Of a stretch of 64,000 bases of DNA, positions 9,300-18,313 are shown piece by piece; position 1 is the stretch's first letter, and each line of letters begins with the position of its first letter. A model generated the notes under the pieces. It searched no databases and was not told the origin of the DNA. It saw only the letters and a program-made list of their open reading frames with translations. The position numbers were made by a program, and so were the translations under genes. The DNA comes from Croceibacterium segetis (GTDB lineage: Bacteria; Pseudomonadota; Alphaproteobacteria; Sphingomonadales; Sphingomonadaceae), in contig NZ_JAANOZ010000005.1 in assembly GCF_011320115.1 (NCBI RefSeq), positions 202,235-266,234 on the forward strand, in the 5' to 3' direction.

Positions 9300-11809
9300 G
9301 TGACGATGTTAACCAGCCGGTCGGGCACGACGATCACCTTGCGCACTTCCGCCCCGCCCAGCGAACGCTGGACTTTCTCGCTTCCCAGCGCAAGCGCTTC
9401 GAGCGCTTCCGTGGACGCGCCCTTGGGAGCGGTCAGGGTGTCGCGAAGCTTGCCCTTGTGCTGGATGGCGATGGTCACCTCGTCCTCGACCAGGAGCGCA
9501 GGATCGGTCTCGGGCCACGACGCGTCGGCAACCAGGCCCTGTTGTCCAAGCGCGGCCCAGCCCTCCTCGGCGAGGTGCGGCATCATCGGGGCGGCGAGCA
9601 ACAGCGCGGTGCGAATTGCGGCGTTGCGCTCGGCCGACGGGGGTGCCTTCTCGATCGCGCTGGTCAGCTCGTAAATCCGGGCGACAGCCTTGTTGAACGC
9701 GAGCGCCTCGATGTCCTCGGCGACCGCGGCGATCGCCTGGTGGGTCTTGCGCGCGAGCGCCTTGTCCTCGCCGCTTGCGCCGGCGTCGTGCTGGCCGAAC
9801 AGGCGCCACAGCCGCTGGACGAAGCGCCAGCAGCCCTCGATCCCGGCTTCGGACCACGGCAGGTCGCGCTCGGGTGGGCTGTCGGAGAGCATGAACCAGC
9901 GCACCGCGTCGGCGCCGTAGCGGGCGACGATCTCGTCCGGGTCGACGGTGTTCTTCTTCGACTTGGACATCTTGATCACGCGCCCGATAGTCAGCGGGCT
10001 GCCGTCCTTCAGTGTCGCGCCGGTGGCGGTGCGGAGCACGTCGCCGGGGCTATAGAACACCTCGCGCCCATGTTCCTCGCGCGAATAGGTCTCGTGTGTC
10101 ACCATTCCTTGAGTGAACAGGCTGGCGAACGGTTCGGTGACCTCGAGCTTGCCGATGCGGGCGAGCGCGCGGGTCCAGAAGCGGGCGTAGAGCAGGTGCA
10201 GGATCGCATGCTCAATGCCGCCGATGTACTGGTCGACCGGCAACCACTTGGCGACGACCTCGGGGTCGAAGGGCTTGTCGGCCGGCTGGCTGGCGAAGCG
10301 CAGGAAGTACCACGAGCTGTCGACGAACGTGTCGAGCGTGTCGGTCTCGCGCACGGCCGCGCCGCCGCAGCTCGGGCAATGGACGTGCTTCCAGGTCGGA
10401 TGGCGCACCAGCGGGTTGCCGGGCTGCGAAATGTCGACGTCCTCGGGCAGCACGACCGGCAGCTGGTCCTTCGGCACCGCCACCACGCCGCATTTCTCGC
10501 AGTGGATGAACGGAATCGGCGTACCCCAGTAGCGCTGGCGGCTGACGCCCCAGTCGCGCAGGCGCCAGACGGTCCGGCCTTCGCCCCAGCGATGCTGCTC
10601 GGCGCGGCCGATCACTTCGCGCTTGGCGACGTCAGTCGGCATGGTGTCGAGGAAGTCGGAATTCACGCACACGCCGTCGCCGGTGTAGGCTTCGCTCAGC
10701 GGCGCACCGGCCTCGGCCGCGCTTGGGGCGATGACGCGCCGGATCGGCAAGCCGTATTTGCTGGCGAAGTCGAAATCGCGCTGGTCGTGCCCGGGCACTG
10801 CCATGATCGCCCCGGTGCCGTATTCCATCAGCACGAAATTGGCGATGTAGACCGGTAGCCGGTCGTTGGTGAACGGGTGGATCGCCTTGAGGCCGGTGTC
10901 GTAGCCGAGCTTCTCGGCCGTCTCCAGCTCGGCCGCGGTGGTACCGCCCTGCTTGCACAGCTCGATAAACGCCGCCGCCTGCGGGTCGTTCTCGGCGACC
11001 GCCTGGGCGACCGGATGGTCGGGCGCGACGGCGACGAAGCTGGCGCCGAAGATCGTGTCAGGCCGGGTGGTATAAACCTCCAGCTTGCTGCCGTCGGACA
11101 AGGTGAAACCGAACTGCAGGCCCTGGCTCTTGCCGATCCAGTTCTCCTGCATCACCCGGACCTTCTCGGGCCAGCCGTCCAGCTTATCGAGCCCGTCGAG
11201 CAGCTCCTGCGCGAAGGCGGTTATCTTGAGGAACCACTGGCTGAGCTTGCGCTTTTCGACCGGCGCACCCGAGCGCCAGCCCTTGCCGTCGATCACCTGT
11301 TCGTTTGCAAGCACCGTCTGGTCGACCGGGTCCCAGTTAACCGCGCTTTCCTTGCGATAGACCAGGCCGGCTTCGTAGAGGTCGATGAACAGTGCCTGTT
11401 CGTGTCCGTAGTAGGCGGGATCGCAGGTCGCCAATTCGCGGCTCCAGTCGAGCGCGAAGCCGAGGCGTTTCAGCTGCGCCTTCATGTTGGCGATGTTCTG
11501 GTAAGTCCAGCTGCGGGGGTGAACCTTCTGCTCGATGGCGGCGTTCTCTGCCGGCATGCCGAACGCGTCCCAGCCCATCGGGTGGAGCACCTCGTGTCCG
11601 CGCATCCGCTTGTAGCGCGCGATCACATCGCCCATCGTGTAGTTGCGCACGTGGCCGATGTGGATCCGCCCCGACGGGTAGGGGAACATCTCGAGGACGT
11701 AGCAACGCGGGCGTTCGCTGGCGTCGTCGGCGCGGAAGGTCTGCGCCTCGTCCCACGCACGCTGCCAGCGACCGTCGGCTTGTGACGGATCGAATCGGGT
11801 CTCGCTCAT
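9296..11809 (-). CDS. leuS: leucyl-tRNA synthetase
   Basis: 837-residue class I aminoacyl-tRNA synthetase. The HIGH signature (HIGHVRN) is at residues 50-56 and KMSKSKKN near 613. Between them lies the CP1 editing domain, with a zinc-ribbon-like insert (CEKCG and CPSCGG). The C-terminal part carries the anticodon-binding helices and the family-typical tail [13 protein letters not shown]. Length is slightly below the E. coli enzyme (860). It starts 19 bp downstream of the DUF3576 gene and overlaps lptE by 4 bp. Confidence 0.97.
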   Translation of the reverse strand: MSETRFDPSQADGRWQRAWDEAQTFRADDASERPRCYVLEMFPYPSGRIHIGHVRNYTMGDVIARYKRMRGHEVLHPMGWDAFGMPAENAAIEQKVHPRSWTYQNIANMKAQLKRLGFALDWSRELATCDPAYYGHEQALFIDLYEAGLVYRKESAVNWDPVDQTVLANEQVIDGKGWRSGAPVEKRKLSQWFLKITAFAQELLDGLDKLDGWPEKVRVMQENWIGKSQGLQFGFTLSDGSKLEVYTTRPDTIFGASFVAVAPDHPVAQAVAENDPQAAAFIELCKQGGTTAAELETAEKLGYDTGLKAIHPFTNDRLPVYIANFVLMEYGTGAIMAVPGHDQRDFDFASKYGLPIRRVIAPSAAEAGAPLSEAYTGDGVCVNSDFLDTMPTDVAKREVIGRAEQHRWGEGRTVWRLRDWGVSRQRYWGTPIPFIHCEKCGVVAVPKDQLPVVLPEDVDISQPGNPLVRHPTWKHVHCPSCGGAAVRETDTLDTFVDSSWYFLRFASQPADKPFDPEVVAKWLPVDQYIGGIEHAILHLLYARFWTRALARIGKLEVTEPFASLFTQGMVTHETYSREEHGREVFYSPGDVLRTATGATLKDGSPLTIGRVIKMSKSKKNTVDPDEIVARYGADAVRWFMLSDSPPERDLPWSEAGIEGCWRFVQRLWRLFGQHDAGASGEDKALARKTHQAIAAVAEDIEALAFNKAVARIYELTSAIEKAPPSAERNAAIRTALLLAAPMMPHLAEEGWAALGQQGLVADASWPETDPALLVEDEVTIAIQHKGKLRDTLTAPKGASTEALEALALGSEKVQRSLGGAEVRKVIVVPDRLVNIVT

Positions 11810-11828
11810 GGGCTGCCCCTAAGCGAGT

Positions 11829-12305
11829 TTAGCCGATATCGGAACGCCTGAGGTCGCGGGCCTTGGTGAGGATGATGTCTTCGAGCTTCTGCACGGTCGC
11901 GGCCTGCACCGGGGCGGCGACCCAGGTGCCGTTCTGCAGCACTTCGCGGCTGGCGGCGACGCGCAGGGCGTCGGCGCGCAAGTCCCGGTCGAGGATCGAA
12001 ACCGACAGCTTGACCCGCTCGCTGGGGTTGCTGGGGTTGGAATACCAGTCGGTGACGATCACCCCGCCGGCGCTGTCGGCCTGGGTCAGCGGCATGAAGG
12101 AAAGTGTCTCGAGGCTGGCGCGCCACAAATAGGAATTGACGCCGATCGAGGTGATCGAGGCCGAGGCGACGTCGCCGGCGCGGCTCTTGGGCTTGTGGGC
12201 GCAGCCGCCGAGGGGGAGGCCGAGCGCGGCGACGAAGGCAATCCCGACAGCGGGGCGCAGGGCCAAATGACGAAGAGCTGCGGTGGAGATCGTCGGAAAT
12301 GCCAT
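11829..12305 (-). CDS. DUF3576 lipoprotein
   Basis: 158 residues from ATG 12305 (MAFPTISTAALRH), chosen because an AGGA lies about 10 bases in front of it; an in-frame start at 12332 would add nine residues. The lipoprotein signal ends in PLGGCAHKPKSR, with the lipobox cysteine in GGC. The body shows the DUF3576 features IGVNSYLWRASLETLSFMPL and GGVIVTDWYSNP, ending in RDLRRSDI. The family is confined mainly to alphaproteobacteria and commonly precedes leuS; its function is unknown, though a link to the outer membrane is suggested by lptE two genes on. Confidence 0.9.
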   Translation of the reverse strand: MAFPTISTAALRHLALRPAVGIAFVAALGLPLGGCAHKPKSRAGDVASASITSIGVNSYLWRASLETLSFMPLTQADSAGGVIVTDWYSNPSNPSERVKLSVSILDRDLRADALRVAASREVLQNGTWVAAPVQAATVQKLEDIILTKARDLRRSDIG

Positions 12306-12640
12306 TCTCGGTCCTGTCATACTGGCGGGCACGCCCGCCCGTGAGCGCCTCTATAGCTTGCCCGCCGCGCGCGGCAAGGTGGCGCGGGAACGGCCCGTGA
12401 ATGGCCGCTTGGCCAGTGAACGGCCGCTTAACCGCAAGCGAATTCTGTGGGCCGCATGCAACACCCTTGCAAAACAACGGAGTCGAATCGGATTCAGCGC
12501 TTTGCGCGGGCCCCGTCTTGTGCCTATCGTCCGCCAACACCACTGGACGTGCGTCGAGTCTGTGAGCGGTCAGGAACCGTTCAGGCCGACAAGCGTCAAG
12601 GGAGGTGAGGCACTCGCTCGGTAAGAAAGGCGTGCGCGTC
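12306..12640. other. intergenic region between DUF3576 and an outer-membrane protein gene
   Basis: A 335-bp divergent gap that must hold promoters for both flanking genes. No convincing coding frame was found. A 14-base unit (GTGAATGGCCGCTT) occurs at 12397-12410 and again, with one mismatch, at 12416-12429, a period of 19 bp. No clear terminator or sigma-54 element was seen. Confidence 0.5.
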
Positions 12641-13393
12641 ATGGGGCATAAGCGTTACAGCAGCAAACGGGGCGGCCTGACCGCGTCCGTCGCGGCTGTC
12701 GCGCTCGTTCTCGCCGTCGCGCCGACCGCGGGCTTTGCCCTCGACGCCCTCGACAAGGGCGGCCTGAACCTCGCGAGTAGCGATTTTTCCTTCACCCCGG
12801 CGTCGGTCGATCCCAAGCTTGCCCGCTTCGTGGCCGAACGGGCGACCGGGATAGCACGGATGACGCGCTTCACGCCGGCCCGAGTTGCCGAGCGGGGCAA
12901 GCGCTCGTTGACCGTCGCGGTGCGGGTCGGCGAGGAATCGGCACAAGCGATCCAGGTGCGCTCGGCGATTGCCTCCGCGCAGGACCAGATGGGCGGCGCC
13001 GCCGGTGTGCGGATCGTTTCGGCGCGCTATAACCTCGGCCTCGCACGCGGGTACCAGAGCTTCGCCCAGCCGACGGTGCTCTCGAAGAAGCTTTCCGACG
13101 CGGCGATCCCGGACTTGTCGAGCTTCAAGCCGGCGCCGTTGCAGCCGGAGCAGAGCCGGCTGGTTTCGCGCGTCGCGCTCGCCCACGAGGAAAAGCCCGG
13201 CGTCACTCCGCGCACTCGCGAAGCCTTGGGCGAACAGTCGCTCGACGTCGCCACCAGCTATCGCCTGACCCGCAACCTCGATGTCTCAGCCGGCTTGCGC
13301 TATTCGCAGGATCGCGACCGCATCGCCCCGGCCGCCGAGCCGACGCCGCAGGACAGCCAGGCGTTCTACGTGGGAACGCAGTTCCGCTTCTGA
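12641..13393 (+). CDS. probable outer-membrane protein, lineage-specific, function unknown
   Basis: About 250 residues from ATG 12641 (MGHKRYSSKRGG); an in-frame GTG at 12605 with a good GGAGG is an alternative that adds 12 residues. A signal peptide is visible (VAAVALVLAVAPTAGFA). The mature part is basic and not repetitive. The C-terminus ends in QAFYVGTQFRF with a terminal Phe and alternating aromatic residues, the sort of closing beta-strand signal seen in barrel proteins. SLDVATSYRLTRNLDVSAGL also looks like paired membrane strands. I do not recognise a characterised family. Confidence 0.75.
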   Translation: MGHKRYSSKRGGLTASVAAVALVLAVAPTAGFALDALDKGGLNLASSDFSFTPASVDPKLARFVAERATGIARMTRFTPARVAERGKRSLTVAVRVGEESAQAIQVRSAIASAQDQMGGAAGVRIVSARYNLGLARGYQSFAQPTVLSKKLSDAAIPDLSSFKPAPLQPEQSRLVSRVALAHEEKPGVTPRTREALGEQSLDVATSYRLTRNLDVSAGLRYSQDRDRIAPAAEPTPQDSQAFYVGTQFRF

Positions 13394-13417
13394 CGCGTCG
13401 CGCCGGCTCGCCGATGC

Positions 13418-13439
13418 ACCCCGCTTCGGCGGGGTTTTT
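13418..13439 (+). terminator. Rho-independent terminator after the outer-membrane protein gene
   Basis: Seven-base-pair GC-rich stem (ACCCCGC / GCGGGGT) with a TTCG tetraloop, immediately followed by a T run. It separates the preceding gene from phbB. Confidence 0.9.
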
Positions 13440-13509
13440 CTTTGCGGAAGGCAGGGCTCCGGCTAGGCAGGGCTTCGGAGCGGAGTCATCGAGACCTGAA
13501 GGAGATTCT

Positions 13510-14232
13510 ATGTCGCGCGTAGCCATCGTCACCGGAGGTACCCGGGGTATCGGCAGGGCCATCAGCGAAGCGCTCAAGGCAGAGGGGCTTACGGTGGTTG
13601 CGAACTACGCCGGCAACGACGAAAAGGCCCGCGTCTTCACGGGCGAGACCGGCATCCCCGCTTACAAGTGGGACGTCGGCGATCACCAGGCGTGCGTCGA
13701 CGGCTGCGCCCGAGTGGCGAGCGAAGTCGGCCCGATCGACGTGCTGGTCAACAACGCCGGAATCACCCGCGACGCCACGCTGCTCAAGATGAGTTTCGAG
13801 GACTGGTACGATGTGATGCGGATCAACCTCGGCGGCTGCTTCAACATGGCCAAAGGCTGCTTTGCCGGGATGAAGGAGCGCGGCTGGGGCCGGATCGTCA
13901 ACATCGGCTCGATCAACGGCCAGGCCGGTCAGTATGGCCAGGTCAACTATGCGGCGGCGAAGAGCGGCATCCATGGCTTCACCAAGGCGCTGGCGCAGGA
14001 AGGGGCGCGCTTCGGGATCACCGTCAACGCGATCGCCCCGGGCTACATCGACACCGACATGGTCGCCGCGGTACCGGAGAACGTGCTCGAGAAGATCGTC
14101 GCGCGGATTCCGGTCGGCCGCCTCGGCCATGCCGAGGAGATCGCCCGCGGGGTGACCTTCCTGTGCTCGGAGCACGCCGGGTTCGTCACGGGCTCGACGC
14201 TCAGCATCAACGGCGGGCAGCACATGTATTGA
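13510..14232 (+). CDS. phbB: acetoacetyl-CoA reductase (PhbB-type SDR)
   Basis: 240-residue NADPH-dependent short-chain reductase that makes (R)-3-hydroxybutyryl-CoA for polyhydroxybutyrate. The cofactor motif TGGTRGIG is at 8-15, NNAG at 81-84, and the catalytic set Ser134, Tyr147, Lys151 (VNYAAAKSG) is intact. The C-terminus ends in TGSTLSINGGQHMY, the tail typical of PhbB. The ATG at 13510 has a strong GAAGGAG Shine-Dalgarno; the open frame upstream is not coding. No PHB synthase or beta-ketothiolase is nearby. Confidence 0.93.
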   Translation: MSRVAIVTGGTRGIGRAISEALKAEGLTVVANYAGNDEKARVFTGETGIPAYKWDVGDHQACVDGCARVASEVGPIDVLVNNAGITRDATLLKMSFEDWYDVMRINLGGCFNMAKGCFAGMKERGWGRIVNIGSINGQAGQYGQVNYAAAKSGIHGFTKALAQEGARFGITVNAIAPGYIDTDMVAAVPENVLEKIVARIPVGRLGHAEEIARGVTFLCSEHAGFVTGSTLSINGGQHMY

Positions 14233-14287
14233 CGGCGGCGTTCGCATTGCCCGGGACTTTCGGCGCTCGCGCCACTAGGTTGCAGGG

Positions 14288-15682
14288 ATGAGCAAGACGC
14301 GCATCGAAACCGACAGCTTCGGCGAGATCGCCGTTCCGGCCGAGCGGCTATGGGGAGCGCAGACCCAGCGCAGCCTGGAGAACTTCCGCATCGGCGGCGA
14401 ACGGATGCCGCTGCCGGTGGTGCACGCCCTCGGGGTGATCAAGGGCGCGGCGGCGCGCGCGAACCGCAAGCTGGGCCTGCTCGACAACAGACTGGCCGGC
14501 GCGATTGAAGCCGCCGCCGCCGAAGTCGCCGCTGGCAGGCTCGACGGCGAGTTCCCGCTGGTCGTGTGGCAGACCGGCTCGGGCACGCAGAGCAACATGA
14601 ACGCCAACGAGGTCATCGCCAACAAGGCCAACCTCGCGCTCGGCGGCGAGCTCGGGGCGAAGAGCCCGGTGCACCCGAACGACCACGTCAACATGAGCCA
14701 GTCGTCCAACGATACCTTCCCGAGCGCGATGCATATCGCCGCCGCGCGGGAAGTGACCGGCGAGTTGGTGCCGGCGCTCAAAGCGATGCACGCGCAACTG
14801 GCCTCTAAGAGTCAAGCCTGGGACGCCATCGTCAAGATCGGGCGCACGCACACGCAGGACGCGACGCCGCTGACGCTGGGGCAGGAGTTCTCCGGTTATG
14901 CGCGCCAGGTCGAGGCCGGGATCGAGCGCGTCGAACTGACGTTGCCCGGGCTCTATCAACTGGCCCAAGGCGGGACGGCGGTCGGTACCGGGCTCAATGC
15001 CCCGAAGGGCTTTGCCGACCTCGTCGCCGCCGAGATCGCCGAGGCGACCGGGTTGCCGTTCGTCAGTGCGCCGAACAAGTTTGAGGCGCTCGCTTCGCAG
15101 GACGCGCTGTTGTTTGCCCACGGCGCGCTCGCCACCCTGGCGGCGGCGCTCCACAAGATCGCCAATGACATCCGGCTGCTCGGCTCGGGCCCGCGCTCGG
15201 GCCTCGGCGAGCTGGCGCTCCCGGAAAACGAACCAGGTTCGTCGATCATGCCCGGCAAGGTCAACCCGACGCAATGCGAAGCGCTGACGCAAGTCTGCGC
15301 GCAAGTGTTCGGCAACCAGGCGGCGATCCAGTTCGCCGACAGCCAGGGCCAGTTCGAACTCAACACCTACCGCCCGGCGATGGCCAGCGCCTTCCTTCAA
15401 TCGGTGCGGCTGCTGGCCGACGCGTCGGCGAGCTTCACCGAACATTTGCTCGAAGGTCTCGAACCGCGGCGCGAGAACATCAACGCCGGGGTTGAGCGCT
15501 CGTTAATGCTGGTCACCGCGCTGGCGCCGACGATCGGCTACGACAAGGCGGCCAAGATCGCCAAGGCGGCGCATGAGCAAGCGATCACCTTGCGCGAGGC
15601 GGCGCTCGCCAGCGGCGCGGTCAGCCCGGAGGACTACGACCGCATCGTGCGGCCGGAGACGATGCTCGGCCCGGACCGTTGA
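14288..15682 (+). CDS. fumC: class II fumarate hydratase
   Basis: 464-residue iron-independent fumarase of the TCA cycle, converting fumarate and malate. The superfamily signature [15 protein letters not shown] begins near residue 317. Other markers are [16 protein letters not shown], the [17 protein letters not shown] region, and [17 protein letters not shown]. The length matches the homotetrameric class II enzymes. Its stop codon overlaps the TTG start of the downstream RHH gene. Confidence 0.97.
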   Translation: MSKTRIETDSFGEIAVPAERLWGAQTQRSLENFRIGGERMPLPVVHALGVIKGAAARANRKLGLLDNRLAGAIEAAAAEVAAGRLDGEFPLVVWQTGSGTQSNMNANEVIANKANLALGGELGAKSPVHPNDHVNMSQSSNDTFPSAMHIAAAREVTGELVPALKAMHAQLASKSQAWDAIVKIGRTHTQDATPLTLGQEFSGYARQVEAGIERVELTLPGLYQLAQGGTAVGTGLNAPKGFADLVAAEIAEATGLPFVSAPNKFEALASQDALLFAHGALATLAAALHKIANDIRLLGSGPRSGLGELALPENEPGSSIMPGKVNPTQCEALTQVCAQVFGNQAAIQFADSQGQFELNTYRPAMASAFLQSVRLLADASASFTEHLLEGLEPRRENINAGVERSLMLVTALAPTIGYDKAAKIAKAAHEQAITLREAALASGAVSPEDYDRIVRPETMLGPDR

Positions 15683-15915
15683 GCGACGTGCCCTACCACC
15701 CGCCGGTCAAGCGTTCGGTCGAGATCGCCGGGCACAAGACCTCGATCAGCCTCGAACCGCTGTTCTGGAACATGCTTCGCGCCGCGGCGATGCGCGAAGG
15801 CGTGCCGCTCAACGCGCTGGTCGCGCGGATCGACGAGGAACGAATTCGCGCCGACACCCCGCCCGGGCTCGCCGGCGCGATCCGCCTCTGGCTGGTGGCG
15901 AACGGTGCTCAGTAG
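15679..15915 (+). CDS. ribbon-helix-helix domain protein (RHH_4 type)
   Basis: 78 residues from TTG 15679, which overlaps the fumC stop; a GTG at 15688 is an alternative. The core [20 protein letters not shown] followed by [20 protein letters not shown] matches the RHH_4 family of alphaproteobacterial ribbon-helix-helix proteins, usually single-domain DNA binders of unknown target. The position immediately after fumC suggests co-transcription. Its 3' end overlaps the convergent small gene by 7 bp. Confidence 0.85.
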   Translation: MSDVPYHPPVKRSVEIAGHKTSISLEPLFWNMLRAAAMREGVPLNALVARIDEERIRADTPPGLAGAIRLWLVANGAQ

Positions 15916-16151
15916 TTCGAGGGCGGGTCCGACGCGGGGAAGCTCTGGTCGACTTCCTCGTCGGTCTTCTCCCATGTGCGTTTGGGCTTGTCGGCCATCG
16001 CCTCGGGCCCCGCGTCGCGCACCTTGGCGAAGTTCTCGTCGCCGGGCTGACCGGTGGCGAACGCAGCCGGCGAACGCGACTGCTGGCTTTCGTAATACTT
16101 GTAGGCAACGTAGCCGAGCGCCCCGAGCGCGGCGAGCTTGAGCAGAGCCAT
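15909..16151 (-). CDS. small membrane-anchored hypothetical protein
   Basis: 80 residues. One N-terminal hydrophobic helix (MALLKLAALGALGYVAYKYY) is followed by a polar acidic tail ([20 protein letters not shown]). The ATG 16151 is set by a near-perfect GAAGGAG Shine-Dalgarno. The tail end DEEVDQSFPASDPPS is a pattern found in small alphaproteobacterial proteins of unknown function. Convergent with the RHH gene, overlapping it by 7 bp. Confidence 0.8.
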   Translation of the reverse strand: MALLKLAALGALGYVAYKYYESQQSRSPAAFATGQPGDENFAKVRDAGPEAMADKPKRTWEKTDEEVDQSFPASDPPSNY

Positions 16152-16289
16152 GACGATCTCCTTCTTTCCTTCGCCACCTGCAACGCTCGGCGCCCGCCTT
16201 GGGTCCACTCGGGACGTCGTGAATCGGGACCCGCTCGGGCCGCGCTGCGCCATTGACGGCAGGCCCGCCGCACCCGTATCGCCGCGCGC

Positions 16290-17168
16290 ATGACCAGCCC
16301 CCGCAAGCCGATCCGCAAAGCGGTGTTCCCGGTTGCCGGACTGGGAACCCGCTTCCTCCCCGCGACCAAGGCGATCCCCAAGGAACTGCTGCCGATCGTC
16401 GACCGGCCGCTGATCCAGTACGCGGTCGACGAGGCACGCGAGGCCGGCATCGAGCAGATGATCTTCGTCACCGGCCGCGGCAAGACCGCCATCGTCGAGC
16501 ACTTCGATGTAGCCTACGAGCTCGAGGCGACGATGAGCGAGCGCGGCAAGGACATGGCGATCCTCGAGCCGACCCGGTTCACACCCGGCGACATCATCAC
16601 AGTCCGCCAGCAGGTTCCACTCGGGCTGGGTCACGCGATCTGGTGCGCGCGGGCGATCGTCGGCGACGAACCGTTCGCGATCATCCTTCCCGACGAGTTG
16701 ATGGTCGGCACGCCGGGCTGCATGGCGCAGATGGTCGAGGCCTATAACGAGGTCGGCGGCAACCTGATCAGCGTGCTCGAACTGCCGCGCGAGGAAGTCT
16801 CGAGCTACGGCGTGATCGATCCCGGCGAAACCCGCGGCGCGCTGACCGAGGTCCGCGGCCTGGTCGAGAAGCCGCCTGTTGAACTGGCGCCGTCGAATAA
16901 GATCGTCTCGGGCCGCTACATCCTCCAGCCGGAAGTCATGCGCACGCTCGAGAACCAGGAAAAAGGCGCCGGCGGCGAGATCCAGCTGACCGACGCGATG
17001 GCCCGGATGATCGGGCAGCAGCCGTTCCACGCGGTCACGTTCAACGGGCGCCGGTTCGATTGCGGAAGCAAGACCGGCTTCGTCGAGGCGACGCTGGCGC
17101 TCGCGCTCGAACGCCCCGACATGGGCGCAGAGGTGCGCGCGATGGCCGAGCGCCTGCTGGCGCGTTAG
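16290..17168 (+). CDS. galU: UTP-glucose-1-phosphate uridylyltransferase
   Basis: 292 residues. Makes UDP-glucose for exopolysaccharide and envelope sugars. The nucleotidyltransferase signature AVFPVAGLGTRFLPATKA starts at about residue 8, followed by PKELLPIVDRPLIQYAVDEA; FAIILPDELM and RGLVEKPP mark the sugar-binding region, and LTDAMARMI is the family C-terminal motif. It could supply precursor to the sugar transferase and GT2 genes in this window, but it stands alone with its own terminator. Confidence 0.96.
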   Translation: MTSPRKPIRKAVFPVAGLGTRFLPATKAIPKELLPIVDRPLIQYAVDEAREAGIEQMIFVTGRGKTAIVEHFDVAYELEATMSERGKDMAILEPTRFTPGDIITVRQQVPLGLGHAIWCARAIVGDEPFAIILPDELMVGTPGCMAQMVEAYNEVGGNLISVLELPREEVSSYGVIDPGETRGALTEVRGLVEKPPVELAPSNKIVSGRYILQPEVMRTLENQEKGAGGEIQLTDAMARMIGQQPFHAVTFNGRRFDCGSKTGFVEATLALALERPDMGAEVRAMAERLLAR

Positions 17169-17180
17169 GGCAAACGAAAA

Positions 17181-17208
17181 CGGCGGCGAGATCGCTCGCC
17201 GCCCTTTC
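17181..17208. terminator. bidirectional terminator between galU and the M23 peptidase gene
   Basis: Nine-base-pair perfect stem (GGCGGCGAG / CTCGCCGCC) with an ATCG loop at 17182-17203. The T tail is short on the plus strand (CTTTC) and better on the minus strand (GTTTTCGTTT), so it probably serves both convergent genes. Confidence 0.8.
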
Positions 17209-17228
17209 GCCAGCCGTCCAGGAAAGCG

Positions 17229-17927
17229 TTATTCGTCGTCGCCGCCGCCGAGCGCCGTGGCGTTCGCAGCAACCGCCAGCGTGCCCAGCTGCATGTAGGG
17301 GGTGGGATCGACCGCCTCGCCGTCGATGCGCACTTCGTAATGCAGGTGCGGACCGGTCGAGCGACCGGTGCTGCCGACGTACCCGATCACGTCACCCTTG
17401 TGGACCTGCTGGCCTTCGACGACGTTGTATGCCGACAGGTGGCCGTAGCGGGTTTCCATGTCCCCGCCGTGGGCGATCTCGATGAAATTGCCGTAGCTGC
17501 TGAACCACGAAGCCTTTTCGACAACCCCGTCGGCAGGAGCGAGAACCGGGGTGCCCGAGGCGACCGCCAGGTCGAGACCTTTGTGCATGCGGGTGCCGCC
17601 GAGGATCGGGTGCTCGCGCTCGCCGAAAGAGCTGCTCAGGCGGAATCCCTGGACCGGCGCGATCGAGGGCACGGCCACCATCGGCTGCGGCGCCCCGATC
17701 CGGCTGCCCGGGCTGTCGAGCTTCTTCCAGCTGGCGAACAGTTGGGTGAATTCCTTGTCGCCCCGGCCAAGCGGACCGGCCGCTTCGCCCTTGATGGCGC
17801 CGGAGATCTGCGTCGTGGCCGCGGTGCCGGTTGCCGAGGCGTCGTTGGCCATCGCCGGATGAGCCGCGATCGCGCCCGCCGCGATGGCGAGGCCTGCGAC
17901 AGCGCGAATGGCCCGGTTGATAAGCAT
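17229..17927 (-). CDS. M23-family peptidoglycan metallopeptidase
   Basis: 232 residues with an N-terminal signal peptide (LAIAAGAIAAHPAMA), so it acts in the periplasm on peptidoglycan cross-links. The LytM/M23 zinc site is complete: His115 and Asp119 in MHKGLDLAV, His194 and His196 in GPHLHYEV. It lacks the coiled-coil domain of EnvC/NlpD-type activators; with an intact site it should be a true endopeptidase. Ends convergently with galU at the shared hairpin. Confidence 0.92.
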   Translation of the reverse strand: MLINRAIRAVAGLAIAAGAIAAHPAMANDASATGTAATTQISGAIKGEAAGPLGRGDKEFTQLFASWKKLDSPGSRIGAPQPMVAVPSIAPVQGFRLSSSFGEREHPILGGTRMHKGLDLAVASGTPVLAPADGVVEKASWFSSYGNFIEIAHGGDMETRYGHLSAYNVVEGQQVHKGDVIGYVGSTGRSTGPHLHYEVRIDGEAVDPTPYMQLGTLAVAANATALGGGDDE

Positions 17928-18313
17928 GCGACCTAGTTCCCGTCCTTGGCCGGCCGCATATGTGGCCGGTGAATCCCATCAGAGGCGCCCGAACCGTTCA
18001 CAGATCTGGGCCTCGCGAATTTTTTGGAGATGGTCGGAACCCCCCGCCCGTCTCGCTGGTTGGGAGGTAACGGGGAAAAAGTTAACTACGCAACACCAGC
18101 GCCCCAACTGCGCGACCAACCGGCTGCTCGGCGCGGCGAGTCGTTGAATGGCGGCTATGGATCGCTATCAGATAGCCAATCATCCGAATTCGGGCACAAT
18201 CGTGCGCACGGCTTACCGTGCGCGAGGAACGGCTCAAGGAACGCTTGGCGCATATCGCTCAATGGCGAATCATGCCGTCAATGATTCGTCGCAAAAGCGA
18301 CCGACCGGCCGGT
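17928..18313. other. structured non-coding region upstream of the M23 gene and downstream of the GT2 gene
   Basis: A 386-bp gap with no credible gene. It should contain the M23 promoter at its left end. Inverted repeats are unusually dense: GCGCACGG-CTTA-CCGTGCGC at 18204-18223 and CGAATCAT-N7-ATGATTCG at 18266-18288, plus the 12-bp palindrome GACCGGCCGGTC just after the GT2 stop. None has a T run. It looks less GC-rich than the flanking genes, judged by eye. Confidence 0.5.
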
